Below, piece after piece: positions 22,523 to 32,035 of a stretch of 64,000 bases of DNA. Position 1 is the first letter of the stretch. Every line of letters begins with the position of its first letter. The notes beneath the pieces were generated by a model. The model worked only from the letters and a program-made list of their open reading frames with translations, did no database searches and was not told the origin of the DNA. This DNA comes from Pontibacter aydingkolensis. GTDB lineage: Bacteria; Bacteroidota; Bacteroidia; Cytophagales; Hymenobacteraceae. The stretch is taken from the NCBI RefSeq assembly GCF_019443125.1, contig NZ_JAHYXK010000002.1, positions 372,001 to 436,000 of the forward strand, in the 5' to 3' direction. A program made the translations under genes and the position numbers.

Positions 22523-23543
22523 GGATTGATGTGTTTTCTTCTGCCATCGTGTGTTGCGGCCGGTGCAGCATACTTGCTACAAAACTAAGCACCCCCATTA
22601 TAACGACCAAAAGTGTTTGTGAAGTATGCGCCAGCAAAGCATAAGCCATACCGGCTTCTTTGGGCACACCGTACAGCAGCAATGTTGCCTGCACTAACAA
22701 ATGGTATACGCCTATTCCGCCTTGTACCGGCGCGGCCATACCCAAACTACCTATCACCAACACTGATAAACCAGCTCCCCAACCAAGATCGCTTGTAGCA
22801 GGCAAAGCAAAGAAAACTACCATACTCATGCCGTAGTACATCAGCCACACAAAAACCGTGTGTCCCCAAAACGCAACTTGGTTATCGAGCTTAGTTATAC
22901 TGAAAACGCCTTTCAGCATACCTTTTACAAAGCTAACCACTTTTTTAAAGTATGCATTCTTACGCAGGCGGCTAAGGTAGCGCAGCAAAATGAAAAGTAT
23001 AACTGCGGCCGCGCCCAATAAAACCCAGAACACCCAATAAAGAGAGTTCATGGCATGCTCCAGACCGGTATACTTATCTGTAAAAAGGCCCAGGAAGAAA
23101 TCGCGGATACGGTTAAACTCAACCAAAAATGTGATGCCAATGGCCAGCAGCAGCATGACCATGTCGATCAGACGCTCAGCGATCACCGTTCCAAATCCTG
23201 TATTGACAGGCACATTATCAGAACGCTTCAGGACGCTGCAGCGAACCACCTCCCCCATTCGCGGAAGCACCAGGTTGGCCAGGTAGCCCACCATCATAGC
23301 ACGATAGGTATGCAATAGCGATGGATTATAGCCTGTTGGCATTATCTGCATATGCCACCGGAAAGCACGGCTCATGTAGGCAGCTATACCCATCAGCAGC
23401 GAAACACCGATCCAAACATAGTTAGTATTCTTCAGCTCGGCCCACATTTTCTGAAAATCAAGCTCTTTTAGTGCATACCACATCAGAAATGCGGATACAC
23501 CCAGCAGCAGCGCGTATTTCAGAAAAGAGAGCAGCTGTTTCAT
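22506..23543 (-). CDS. Flippase-like membrane protein (LPG_synthase_TM / UPF0104)
   Basis: The 345-residue protein has about eight membrane helices and the family words FRWHMQIMPTG, VGYLANLVLPRMGEVVRCSVL and VIAERLIDMV seen in the transmembrane part of lysylphosphatidylglycerol synthases and in AglD-like proteins. The catalytic transferase domain of MprF is absent. The family is thought to move or handle lipids; the substrate is unknown. It starts nine bases after panD and runs into rfaE2. Confidence 0.82.
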   Translation of the reverse strand: MKQLLSFLKYALLLGVSAFLMWYALKELDFQKMWAELKNTNYVWIGVSLLMGIAAYMSRAFRWHMQIMPTGYNPSLLHTYRAMMVGYLANLVLPRMGEVVRCSVLKRSDNVPVNTGFGTVIAERLIDMVMLLLAIGITFLVEFNRIRDFFLGLFTDKYTGLEHAMNSLYWVFWVLLGAAAVILFILLRYLSRLRKNAYFKKVVSFVKGMLKGVFSITKLDNQVAFWGHTVFVWLMYYGMSMVVFFALPATSDLGWGAGLSVLVIGSLGMAAPVQGGIGVYHLLVQATLLLYGVPKEAGMAYALLAHTSQTLLVVIMGVLSFVASMLHRPQHTMAEENTSIHEFKR

Positions 23544-23552
23544 GCGAGGGGT

Positions 23553-23900
23553 TTACACCAGGCGGTTGTGCTGATCCGGGAAAACTAGTGTAGGCGTGTG
23601 AGTTTTAGCGTCTTCGAATTTGATACTGCAGTAAGAAATAACAATTACGATATCGCCTACCTGCACCTTTCGCGCCGCCGGACCATTTAAGCAAACTGTG
23701 CCGGTTCCGCGCTCGCCTTTGATCACATAAGTTTCAAAACGCTCGCCGTTGTTGATGTTAACGATCTGTACTTTCTCATTCTCCACCACGTTTGCGGCGT
23801 CCATCAGGTCTTCGTCAATAGTGATGCTGCCAACATAATGCAGTTCGGCCTGTGTTACCTTACAACGGTGGATTTTGGATTTTAAAACCTCAATATACAT
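23553..23900 (-). CDS. panD: Aspartate 1-decarboxylase
   Basis: The 115-residue proenzyme contains the self-cleavage site YVGSITID, with Gly24-Ser25 giving the pyruvoyl group on the alpha chain, and Lys9 in KSKIHRC as expected. It makes beta-alanine from aspartate for pantothenate. The start is ATG 23900 (MYIEVLKSK); an upstream ATG would add eight residues unlike the family. It follows panC by 91 bases in the same direction, so the two arms of pantothenate synthesis are adjacent. Confidence 0.95.
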   Translation of the reverse strand: MYIEVLKSKIHRCKVTQAELHYVGSITIDEDLMDAANVVENEKVQIVNINNGERFETYVIKGERGTGTVCLNGPAARKVQVGDIVIVISYCSIKFEDAKTHTPTLVFPDQHNRLV

Positions 23901-23991
23901 GGTGTATCTTGTAATAAAGCGCAAAGTTAGACAATTGCCCGCAGATTAACTATCAAAGTATAAGCAGCCTTTCCACACCTTAGTCAACAAC

Positions 23992-24846
23992 CTACTCTTC
24001 GTTTAAATTCACCAGCAGGTTATCGATAAGTCGCACCGGACCAACCTGGGCAGCAAGGCATAACGCTACTTCTTTTGCATTTTTAACATCTTGCACAGGC
24101 TGCAGTGTCGCGGGGTCTGCCACTTCAAAATACTCCAGTTCTATTTGGTCTCTACTTTTCAGATAGTCGGCCACCTCTTTTTTTACACTTTGCACCGGCT
24201 TTTCAGGCAACATGGCTGCTGCCATCTTCAGGGCTTTATACAAGTCCGCCGCAATTTGGCGCTGCTCGCTACTCAAGCGTTCGTTCCGCGACGACATAGC
24301 TAAACCACTTTCCTCCCGCACAGTTGGGTAACATACCAACTCAAGATCAAAACTCAGCGCCTGCACCAATTGCCGTACTATGGCAACCTGCTGCAGGTCT
24401 TTTTGACCAAAGTATGCTTTATGGGGTAATGTGTAGTGGAAAAGCTTGCTCACGATAGTAGCCACACCGTTAAAATGCCCCGGACGGTGCTCGCCCTCCA
24501 TCACCGTCTCCAGCTCTCCGAAACTAAACTTCAAAAGCGACTGTTGTGTGTATACTTCCTGTGCATCAGGCAGAAAAAGGTAATCGCAGTTAACAGACTG
24601 TAGTAATCGGATATCCTGCTCTGAAGTACGGGGATACAGTTTATAGTCGTTTGGGTTATTAAACTGGGTGGGGTTTACAAAAATGCTGCAAACTGTTATG
24701 TCGTTTTCTCTGGCAGAAGCGCGAAGCAGCTGCAGGTGCCCCTCATGCAATGCTCCCATGGTGGGCACAAAGCCTATACGCTTGCCGCTACACCTCAGGG
24801 CCTGCATTTTTTCGCGGATGGTGCTAACCTGCTTTATAACTTCCAT
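23992..24846 (-). CDS. panC: Pantothenate synthetase
   Basis: The 284-residue enzyme shows FVPTMGALHEGHLQLL with the HxGH ATP motif, FVNPTQFN, GQKDLQQVAIVRQLV and the MSSRNERLS motif, all typical. It joins pantoate and beta-alanine with ATP. It heads the minus-strand run panC-panD-flippase-rfaE2-peptidase. Length is normal. Confidence 0.96.
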   Translation of the reverse strand: MEVIKQVSTIREKMQALRCSGKRIGFVPTMGALHEGHLQLLRASARENDITVCSIFVNPTQFNNPNDYKLYPRTSEQDIRLLQSVNCDYLFLPDAQEVYTQQSLLKFSFGELETVMEGEHRPGHFNGVATIVSKLFHYTLPHKAYFGQKDLQQVAIVRQLVQALSFDLELVCYPTVREESGLAMSSRNERLSSEQRQIAADLYKALKMAAAMLPEKPVQSVKKEVADYLKSRDQIELEYFEVADPATLQPVQDVKNAKEVALCLAAQVGPVRLIDNLLVNLNEE

Positions 24847-24907
24847 TTAATCTGAATGCCTGGTATGTCTTGTTAAGGCCGGCAAATGTAAGTTATAACG
24901 CATAAAA

Positions 24908-24938
24908 TTGAAAATTAGAATAAAAAATACTAATTTTG
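24908..24938 (+). promoter_or_regulatory. Bacteroidota-type promoter
   Basis: TTG (24908-24910), 20 bases, TAATTTTG (24931-24938) match the -33/-7 consensus, 43 bases before the ATG of the GT5 gene. Confidence 0.65.
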
Positions 24939-24981
24939 CACGTCCCATTACTGTTGCTTATTAATTTTTAACTTACTATTC

Positions 24982-25794
24982 ATGTCAAAATTGCGAATTC
25001 TTTACGCCGCCACAGAGATTAATCCTTTCTTACAAACCACTAAAGTAGCCGAATTTTTACAAACGTTACCACAGGGAATGCAGGAGCGAGGAATGGAGAT
25101 CCGTATTTTTGTTCCGCGTTTTGGCTTAATAAACGAGCGTAAAAACCGTTTGCACGAAGTAGTACGCCTGTCAGGTATAAATATTGCTGTTGGCGACGAC
25201 GAGAAACCGCTGATTATCAAGGTGGCATCTATTCCGAATGCTAAACTGCAAGTATATTTTATCGACAACGAAGACTATTTTCACAGAAAGTCCGTTTTTG
25301 TTGACAAGAACAACAAGTTTCATCAAGACAACGACGAGCGCGCGATCTTCTTCTGCAAGGGCGTGCTGGAAACAGTGAAGAAACTTGGCTGGGCACCGGA
25401 CATTGTGCATTGCAACGACTGGATGACAGGCTTAATACCAATGTACCTGAAATCGACTTATAAGAAGGACCCTATTTTTAAGGATTCAAAGTCGATGTTT
25501 ACAGTGTACAACCACGATTATAAGCATAAGTTTGAGGGAGACCTGTTAGAGAAAGTTAAAATGCTGGATATTGACGAAAGTATGCAGGAGCATCTAAAGT
25601 CTACGGATCTGGACAGCTTTATTAAAATTGGTATGGAGTACGCTGACTCTGTTATCAAGACAAATGAGAACTTTAGCGAAAATATAAACGCGCTGTTTAA
25701 CGACTATATGCAAACCAAAAGCATTAGCACCGTTAGCGCCGACGATACCCTTTTAGACTCTTACTACAACCTGTATAATGAACTCAGCCGTTAG
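24982..25794 (+). CDS. Short glycogen/starch synthase-like protein (GT5 catalytic N-half only)
   Basis: The 270-residue protein matches the N-terminal Rossmann half of GT5 synthases: ILYAATEINPFLQTTKVAEF at the start, IFVPRFGLINERKNRLHEV and PDIVHCNDWMTGLIPMYLK. The C-terminal GT-B half with the nucleotide-sugar pocket is missing, yet the frame ends cleanly and overlaps the next gene by 17 bases. Such short forms are common in Bacteroidota, so it is not a local truncation. Whether it is a catalyst or a regulator is unknown. Confidence 0.78.
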   Translation: MSKLRILYAATEINPFLQTTKVAEFLQTLPQGMQERGMEIRIFVPRFGLINERKNRLHEVVRLSGINIAVGDDEKPLIIKVASIPNAKLQVYFIDNEDYFHRKSVFVDKNNKFHQDNDERAIFFCKGVLETVKKLGWAPDIVHCNDWMTGLIPMYLKSTYKKDPIFKDSKSMFTVYNHDYKHKFEGDLLEKVKMLDIDESMQEHLKSTDLDSFIKIGMEYADSVIKTNENFSENINALFNDYMQTKSISTVSADDTLLDSYYNLYNELSR

Positions 25795-27160
25795 AAGATT
25801 TCTATTATTCTTCTTTTCTATTGCCACCCTTGCATCTTGCGACGACCCTACAGACATTGGAATTGACCTGCAGGATGAAAACCAGATAGGCACAGATTTT
25901 ACAGATACGATTACTATTAATACAGGAACGGTACTTTTAACCGACTCTATACTATCGTTTAAGACTACTCCTGCTCAAGCAGGCATTTTGTCGGACCCTG
26001 TATTAGGCACATTAAAGGCTACTACTTATACAGAAGTTGCCCTTAATGGCTCTGATCTTAGCTTCGGTGAAAACCCGCAAGTTGACTCTCTTGTGCTGAC
26101 ACTGGATTATAGCTTTATCTACGGCAACAAAACTCAGCCCCTGAAACTCAATGTTTTCCGTTTAACGGAAGGCTTCCAGGAAAAAGCGTCTTACTTTACA
26201 AGTACAACACTGGCAAAAGAGGCAACCCCACTTGGCTCTGCTACATTGGTGCCTTTGCTTTACGAAAAGAAAAAGCAGTTTGATGTAGACTCTACTGCAG
26301 CAAAAAGGCTGGTTAAAATCAAGCTTCCGCAAAGCCTGATCGATGAGTTCGTAGCTCAGTCGGGCCAAAGCCCTCTTAAATCGCAGGATAATTTTGAGGC
26401 TTTCTTTAAAGGTCTGGCTATTGCACCGGAAGGAGCTCCATCTAGTATTCTGGCACTTAACCTGGCCGCGGATAGTTCTAAAATTGTGATGCACTACAGG
26501 AACGGCACTAACAAGAAGAAGCACATTTTCAGATTTGCGCAAAGCCCAGCTGTTAGCTACTTCACAAACTTTGAAGGCAATCGCGCTGGTACCGTAGTAG
26601 AATCGTTAAACCAGGCTGGAGATTTTCTGCCGGCAACTGAAGAAAATGGCAAGGAAAGTTACATCCAGAACAATACGCAGCTTGTTACTAAGCTTACACT
26701 GCCATACCTACAGAAATTTAAAGAAGCAACCGGCTCTATTATTATTAACCGTGCTGAGTTAATTTTACCTATAAAGGCAAACTCTACTTCTGTACTTCCG
26801 GCACCGCCACAACTTGTTGCATATCAAACTAATAGTACAAACCGCATTTTAAAAGATGTGAACGGTAGCGCTATAGCTGTACAACAAAATGGAGTTGGGC
26901 AGTTAAACGGCACTAATTTTCCGGCGGCACTATTCTATGACGCTAAGCGCAGCAGGTATACCCTTAATATTACATCATACTTCCAGGCAATGCTGCTAGA
27001 CAAGAAGCCAAATACAGGCTTATTGTTAGCTACAGCAACTGTGGTTCCTTCACAAGGCGGCAATTCTATTACTCCAGAAATCAGACCTTATAGAACTATT
27101 ATCACGAATACAGATAATAACAAGGTGCAGTTGGTAGTATACTATTCAAAATTGAAGTAA
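25778..27160 (+). CDS. DUF4270 lipoprotein
   Basis: The 460-residue protein has a lipoprotein signal (RFLLFFFSIATLASC, lipobox LASC) and the family opening DDPTDIGIDLQDE. It continues with beta-rich repeats around ILSDPVLGTLKATTYTEV and later TLPYLQKFKEATGSIIINRA. DUF4270 proteins are cell-surface or periplasmic lipoproteins of Bacteroidota with no proven function. It overlaps the GT5 gene and is followed by a terminator, so the pair form an operon. Confidence 0.85.
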   Translation: MNSAVRRFLLFFFSIATLASCDDPTDIGIDLQDENQIGTDFTDTITINTGTVLLTDSILSFKTTPAQAGILSDPVLGTLKATTYTEVALNGSDLSFGENPQVDSLVLTLDYSFIYGNKTQPLKLNVFRLTEGFQEKASYFTSTTLAKEATPLGSATLVPLLYEKKKQFDVDSTAAKRLVKIKLPQSLIDEFVAQSGQSPLKSQDNFEAFFKGLAIAPEGAPSSILALNLAADSSKIVMHYRNGTNKKKHIFRFAQSPAVSYFTNFEGNRAGTVVESLNQAGDFLPATEENGKESYIQNNTQLVTKLTLPYLQKFKEATGSIIINRAELILPIKANSTSVLPAPPQLVAYQTNSTNRILKDVNGSAIAVQQNGVGQLNGTNFPAALFYDAKRSRYTLNITSYFQAMLLDKKPNTGLLLATATVVPSQGGNSITPEIRPYRTIITNTDNNKVQLVVYYSKLK

Positions 27161-27182
27161 ATAACTTATTTATTAATATCCT

Positions 27183-27210
27183 GATAGGTACCTTTACGGG
27201 GTACCTATTT
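27183..27210 (+). terminator. Hairpin terminator before glmS
   Basis: ATAGGTACC-TTTACGG-GGTACCTAT followed by TTTTATTT separates the DUF4270 gene from glmS. Confidence 0.75.
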
Positions 27211-27231
27211 TATTTAAAATATCTAAAGAGC

Positions 27232-29067
27232 ATGTGTGGAATTGTAGCATACGTGGGCCACAGAGAGGCTTGCCCCGTTATAATTAAAGGACTGAAAAGA
27301 TTAGAGTACCGCGGGTACGATAGTGCCGGAGTTGCCTTAATGAACGGCGACCTGAGCATTTATAAGAAAAAAGGGAAAGTAACTGACCTGGAGGAATTCC
27401 TAGCCGATAAAGATACCCATGGTAATATTGGCATGGGCCATACACGCTGGGCTACGCACGGCGAGCCGAATGACAAAAATGCGCATCCCCACTATTCCAG
27501 CTCCGGCAATATCGCTATAATCCACAACGGTATTATTGAGAACTATGCAGCGCTTAAAACCCTGCTACAGGAGAAAGGCCATACTTTTAAATCGGATACA
27601 GACTCTGAGGTTTTTATAAACCTGATTGAGGATATCAGAGTGAACAACAACTGCACTATGCCAGAGGCAGTGCGCCTGGCTATGCATGAAGTTGTAGGAG
27701 CTTATGCTATTGTTGTTCTAGCTAAAGATAGCCCTAACCAGCTTATAGCAGCCAGAAAAGGTAGCCCATTGGTAGTGGGCGTAGGTAAGGGAGAGTATTT
27801 TTTAGCCTCTGATGCCACCCCAATTATTGAATACACCAACGATGTGATCTATGTAAACGATTATGAGCTGGTAGTTATTAAGGATGGTGAACTGGAAATA
27901 CGCACAAAAGAGGACGTAAAACAAACACCTTATGTGCAACGCCTGGAGATGGAGCTTGAGTCTATCGAAAAGGGCGGATACGAGCACTTTATGCTGAAAG
28001 AGATTTACGAGCAGCCTCGCTCTATACTTGACAGCATGCGTGGCCGTCTGGTTGCAGAAAGCAATCACATGATGATGAGCGGCGTGCGTGAGTATGAAAA
28101 TAAGTTTGCTAATGCTGATCGTATTATAATTGTAGCATGTGGTACATCGTGGCATGCCGGCCTTGTAGCTGAGTATCTGATTGAAGACCTGGCCCGCATT
28201 CCGGTTGAGGTAGAGTATGCTTCTGAATTCCGTTACCGTAACCCGATCATAACAGAAAAAGATATTGTTGTTGCAATCTCGCAGTCAGGTGAAACAGCAG
28301 ATACTTTGGCTGCATTAGAACTTGCAAAGTCTAAGGGCGCTACAATTTTTGGCATCTGTAATGTAGTAGGTTCTTCTATTGCACGTGCTACTGATGCGGG
28401 CGCCTATACCCACGCTGGTCCTGAGATTGGAGTAGCAAGTACAAAAGCCTTTACAGCGCAGGTTACAGTGCTTACGCTTATTGCAATGATACTTGGCACA
28501 AAGCGCGGCACTTTAGAAACCACCAAGTTACACCAGTTGATGGCAGAGTTGGAAAGTATACCTGCTAAAGTTGAAAAGGCCCTTAAGCTGGATAATCAAA
28601 TTGTAGAGATATCTGAGATATTTAAAGATGCTACCAACTTCTTGTATCTGGGCCGTGGGTATAACTTCCCGGTTGCACTAGAGGGAGCTCTTAAATTAAA
28701 AGAGATATCTTATATACACGCTGAAGGCTACCCTGCCGCAGAAATGAAGCACGGCCCGATTGCATTGATCGATGAGCAGATGCCGGTTGTGGTAATTGCC
28801 ACAAAAGACAGCTCTTACGATAAAATTGTATCGAATGTGCAGGAGGTAAAAGCCCGTAAGGGTAAGGTAATTGCTATTGTAACCGAGGGCGATACCACAA
28901 TTCCTTCTATGGCCGACTATGTGATTGAGATACCAGAAACAAGTGAGCACCTGATGCCGCTTCTGTCTGTTATTCCATTGCAGTTGCTATCGTACCATAT
29001 TGCAGTAATGCGCGGTTGTAACGTAGATCAGCCACGTAACCTGGCAAAGTCTGTTACAGTAGAGTAA
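27232..29067 (+). CDS. glmS: Glutamine-fructose-6-phosphate aminotransferase (isomerising)
   Basis: The 611-residue enzyme starts MCGIVAYVGHREA with the glutaminase nucleophile Cys2, has GHTRWATHGEPND, two SIS domains (IIVACGTSWHAG; FLYLGRGYNFPVALEGALKL) and ends NLAKSVTVE. It makes glucosamine-6-phosphate for peptidoglycan and LPS. The short leader has only the upstream terminator hairpin and no glmS ribozyme features. A terminator follows. Confidence 0.97.
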   Translation: MCGIVAYVGHREACPVIIKGLKRLEYRGYDSAGVALMNGDLSIYKKKGKVTDLEEFLADKDTHGNIGMGHTRWATHGEPNDKNAHPHYSSSGNIAIIHNGIIENYAALKTLLQEKGHTFKSDTDSEVFINLIEDIRVNNNCTMPEAVRLAMHEVVGAYAIVVLAKDSPNQLIAARKGSPLVVGVGKGEYFLASDATPIIEYTNDVIYVNDYELVVIKDGELEIRTKEDVKQTPYVQRLEMELESIEKGGYEHFMLKEIYEQPRSILDSMRGRLVAESNHMMMSGVREYENKFANADRIIIVACGTSWHAGLVAEYLIEDLARIPVEVEYASEFRYRNPIITEKDIVVAISQSGETADTLAALELAKSKGATIFGICNVVGSSIARATDAGAYTHAGPEIGVASTKAFTAQVTVLTLIAMILGTKRGTLETTKLHQLMAELESIPAKVEKALKLDNQIVEISEIFKDATNFLYLGRGYNFPVALEGALKLKEISYIHAEGYPAAEMKHGPIALIDEQMPVVVIATKDSSYDKIVSNVQEVKARKGKVIAIVTEGDTTIPSMADYVIEIPETSEHLMPLLSVIPLQLLSYHIAVMRGCNVDQPRNLAKSVTVE

Positions 29068-29086
29068 TAGCTGATATGTATAAAAG

Positions 29087-29116
29087 AAAAGGGAGCCAAA
29101 TGGCTCCCTTTTTTAT
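29087..29116 (+). terminator. Terminator of glmS
   Basis: AAAAGGGAGCC-AAAT-GGCTCCCTTTTTT, a strong stem with a T-run; it also stands at the end of the converging gene at 29128. Confidence 0.88.
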
Positions 29117-29127
29117 TTCTCTGTAGT

Positions 29128-29808
29128 TTATGCTACTTCCTCAACTTTCAAATATGTTGTTTTAAGCAAGGGGCAGATTTTATACCTTTCTTCTTTCGTA
29201 TCCTCGTAAACAGCCTGCAGTACTTTATACACATTGGCAATTCCAATCTGGCTGGCCCATTCAAAAGGCCCCTTCGGATAATTTGTACCCAGCTTCATGC
29301 CCAGATCAATATCCTGAACGCCGGCTGTTTTCTCCTGCAACGTATAAAAGGCTTCATTAATGATCATACAGATCATACGCGGTGTCACCATACCTACTCG
29401 ATCATCTACAAGAAGGTATTCTGTACCGAGTGTTTCGCATGCTTCCTTCAGCTTTGGCTCGTCCTGCTTCCGCAGCAGACTTACCTCCAGCACCGAACGA
29501 TTAAAGAGTGTTGGCAGGCCGTTGAAACCTATCAATGTACATGGCATCTCCAACTCTGCCTGATGCACTAAAGCCGCTAACTGAATAGTAACTGCATTAC
29601 AGAACACAACCTGATCCGGAGCATACATTGCCAGTCGTTCAGGTTGCTCATGTAACAGAAAATCAAACACTACATCGGTAGGCTTTAATTGCTCATCCAC
29701 CAAAGTATGGGTATGCATAAAGGTGTAGCTTATACCTTCTTTCTCTTCCGGAAACTTTTGCTTGAATTCGGTGGCCATTTCCGGGCCAGACAAAACAACT
29801 ATGTGCAT
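29128..29808 (-). CDS. 3-hydroxyacyl-CoA dehydrogenase C-terminal-domain protein
   Basis: The 226-residue protein carries the 3HCDH dimerisation block VGMVTPRMICMIINEAFY and DIDLGMKLGTNYPKGPFEWA at about 145-200. The N-terminal part (MHIVVLSGPEMATEF) is short and lacks the usual GxGxxG NAD site, so it is probably not a full dehydrogenase. The start is ATG 29808; a longer frame to 29865 overlaps the ridA promoter. It is divergent to ridA. Its role, perhaps in acyl-CoA metabolism, is inferred. Confidence 0.7.
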   Translation of the reverse strand: MHIVVLSGPEMATEFKQKFPEEKEGISYTFMHTHTLVDEQLKPTDVVFDFLLHEQPERLAMYAPDQVVFCNAVTIQLAALVHQAELEMPCTLIGFNGLPTLFNRSVLEVSLLRKQDEPKLKEACETLGTEYLLVDDRVGMVTPRMICMIINEAFYTLQEKTAGVQDIDLGMKLGTNYPKGPFEWASQIGIANVYKVLQAVYEDTKEERYKICPLLKTTYLKVEEVA

Positions 29809-29856
29809 ATTTCTGTACTTTTGATGGTAAAGATACACATTTAAACGAATCTTATT

Positions 29857-30237
29857 ATGGCACATACCATCATCAACTCTACAAAAGCACCAGCTCCGAT
29901 TGGCCCATACAGTCAGGCAACGTTAGCAAACGGTATACTTTATGTATCTGGCCAGATAGCCTTGGATGCAGAAAGCGGCAACCTGACCAACGACAGCATC
30001 GAGAACGAAACTCACAAAGTTATGCAGAACCTAAAGGCTATACTTTCAGAGGCCGGCATGGATTTCAGCAACGTGCTTAAGTGCTCGATCTTTGTAAAAG
30101 ACCTGAACAACTTTGGCAAGATAAACGAGACATACGGAAGCTACTTCACCAGCAACCCTCCCGCCCGCGAAACAGTTGAGGTTAGCCGCCTGCCTAAAGA
30201 TGTGAATGTGGAGATCTCTTGCATCGCTACGAAATAG
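29857..30237 (+). CDS. ridA: RidA family enamine/imine deaminase
   Basis: The 126-residue protein has KAPAPIGPYSQATLANGILY, VSGQIALDAESGNL, VLKCSIFVKDLNNF and NPPARETVEVSRLP, the RidA signature including the Arg of the active site. It hydrolyses reactive enamines from amino-acid metabolism. It is transcribed alone and followed by a 13-bp stem terminator. Confidence 0.93.
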   Translation: MAHTIINSTKAPAPIGPYSQATLANGILYVSGQIALDAESGNLTNDSIENETHKVMQNLKAILSEAGMDFSNVLKCSIFVKDLNNFGKINETYGSYFTSNPPARETVEVSRLPKDVNVEISCIATK

Positions 30238-30261
30238 GTTTTTAGACGAAGGAGTTTTTTT

Positions 30262-30303
30262 ACAAAAGACAAAGGAGTTAAGTATGGCTTCTTTGTCTTT
30301 TGT
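30262..30303 (+). terminator. Terminator of ridA
   Basis: ACAAAAGACAAAG/CTTTGTCTTTTGT forms a 13-bp perfect stem around 16 bases and is followed by GTTTTTA. Confidence 0.7.
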
Positions 30304-30824
30304 GTTTTTATACTTTATCACTTAAGTAAAGCCTGTCTCCTTGGCCTTGGCCCTCCCCCATCCTTATCTATAGGGGGTGCCTGTTGTTGCTTTAGTCAGA
30401 GTATATACATCCCCTTTCAAAGGGGGACTTTCTGCCGTTGTTTTAGCTAAGGCTCAAGCTCCATTGCTGATGCCATTCCTCGGACAGGTCGCGACCTGTC
30501 CCTACAAATCAAACTTTATACTTTATTCCAAATTGCAACAGTCGCTGGCGAAGAAGTGTCCATCCCAGTCCTTAGGTTGAGCGCCTTCTATTGTTGCTGT
30601 GCCCACTAGGCCAGCCCGCAGCGGAGCGAGTAGCAGCTTCAATAGACAGCGCGATGCCCGAGGACGAGGCCTTGCGGCCTTGAGCACATCAATGCCTGAG
30701 ATGAAACAATAGGCAAGCAAAACTGAGGAACATCAGAAACAAGAAAAGAATAACTTGTGTCAAGTTGTAATAAAATATCTAAAAGTATAATGTTATACTT
30801 TCCAAACTCTCTAACTCCCAAATT
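30304..30824. other. Intergenic region built of repeats
   Basis: No gene is supported. The stretch holds a CCCCTTT-C-AAAGGGG hairpin (30411-30425), copy A of the large intergenic repeat (30472-30731) and several TATACTT/AAGTATA heptamers. Confidence 0.6.
30472..30731 (+). repeat. Structured intergenic repeat, copy A
   Basis: This unit shares blocks in the same order with 59267-59567: GCCATTCCTCGGACAGGTCG, TTGCAACAG-CG-GGCGAAGAAGTGTCC, CAGCGCGATGCCCGAG-ACGAGG with CCTTGCGGCCTTGAGCACA, and ACTGAGGAAC. It begins with a 20-bp perfect palindrome (half-site GGACAGGTCG, 30482-30501). Its middle differs from copy B and folds as CTATTGTTGCTG/CAGCTTCAATAG (30588-30599/30634-30645). It is probably a non-coding mobile or extragenic structured element. 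Confidence 0.7.
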
Positions 30825-31889
30825 CTAAATATTCGCTCCCTCTGCCTTTTCTCCCTCGTCAGTAACCGAAGGCGCTTCCTCCTCTTCCAGTTCTCCGTAT
30901 ACTTCTTTATCATGCTTGCCAGGTTCGGCATTTACCGCGGAGTTGCCCACCTCTACCTCCTGCCTTATTACGCGCACGGCATAGTCGGCGGGGTAAATAT
31001 TAAAGCCATACTTTCGGGAGTACACAAACGTGAAAACGGCCCCGAAGAAGATAATCTGAGATGTAAAGAAGACCCACGTAAGTATAATCACTACAGAACC
31101 CGCTGCCCCATATACCGAACCTATGTTATTTTTGCCTAAATAGAATCCGATCAGTCCTCTGAATAAAACAAACAACAGGGAAGTAACAAAGGCACCTACT
31201 CCCACATCGCGCCACTTAATCTTTGCGTCAGGCAAAAACTTATAGATACAGGCAAAAAGGAAAGACATCAGCAGAAAAGCCGATAAAAAATTTGCCCCAT
31301 GCAGCACATACACGATCCAACCTGAAAAGCGGGCCGTCAGAAAATCACCGATAGCCACCAGAATAGTATTTGCCAACAGCGACAACAGCAGGATGATGGC
31401 AATAAACAGTATCATCCCGAAAGAAAGAAACCTATCCAGGATTAGCTTCAGATAACCGCGCTTGGGCACAGGCTTTACATGCCATATCTCATTAAGGGAA
31501 TCCTGTAGCGAAATAAACACACCTGTAGCTGCGATAAACAAAGCCACACCACCGATAATGGCAGCCAGGTTAAAAGCACCAAACTCGTTAACGTTCTCCA
31601 CCATTTTCTGCACTGAGTAAGCACCCTCCGAACCAATCAACTCCTTAATGTGGAAGTATATCTCCCCGGACACAGCCTGCTCTCCAAAAAAATAACCTGC
31701 TGCGCTGATGATGATGATAAGCATAGGGGGAAGCGCAAAGATAGTATAGTAAGCCAATGCCGCACCTTTCTGAAAAGAGTTATTATCCAGAAATTCCAGC
31801 CAGGTTTCTTTTAGTAATCCCCACGACATCAGTAATCTTTTCCGCGGCATAACAGGCAAATTGTATACTTCTATTAAGCCAATACGCAA
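30825..31889 (-). CDS. YihY/BrkB-family inner membrane protein
   Basis: The 354-residue protein has the family opening FLDNNSFQKGAALAYYTIFA, about six membrane helices and ILTWVFFTSQIIFFGAVFTF near the end, then a long acidic C-terminal tail (about 310-354). The family was once called ribonuclease BN but is a membrane protein of unclear function. ATG at 31889 gives a slightly long N-terminus; a start at about 31850 (MPRKRLLMSWG) is also possible. Confidence 0.85.
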   Translation of the reverse strand: MRIGLIEVYNLPVMPRKRLLMSWGLLKETWLEFLDNNSFQKGAALAYYTIFALPPMLIIIISAAGYFFGEQAVSGEIYFHIKELIGSEGAYSVQKMVENVNEFGAFNLAAIIGGVALFIAATGVFISLQDSLNEIWHVKPVPKRGYLKLILDRFLSFGMILFIAIILLLSLLANTILVAIGDFLTARFSGWIVYVLHGANFLSAFLLMSFLFACIYKFLPDAKIKWRDVGVGAFVTSLLFVLFRGLIGFYLGKNNIGSVYGAAGSVVIILTWVFFTSQIIFFGAVFTFVYSRKYGFNIYPADYAVRVIRQEVEVGNSAVNAEPGKHDKEVYGELEEEEAPSVTDEGEKAEGANI

Positions 31890-31995
31890 TTAGCTGATTA
31901 TGTTTATCCTATGGGAACAACAGTCAGCTGTAACTGTTATTTATACTTTGCTACACACACTGTGCTTCACGTTACCGAAACCGTAGTTTATTTTG

Positions 31996-32003
31996 TACCT
32001 TTG
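31996..32003 (+). promoter_or_regulatory. -7 box upstream of gltX
   Basis: TACCTTTG matches TAnnTTTG, 33 bases before the gltX ATG. The -33 position has no clear TTG. Confidence 0.45.
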
Positions 32004-32035
32004 CACCTCAATTGATTTGAATACAACAACCATAC

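Noticed and set aside
27161-27231. glmS ribozyme upstream of glmS
   Set aside because: The 71-base leader holds only a simple terminator hairpin; there is no room for the ribozyme core.
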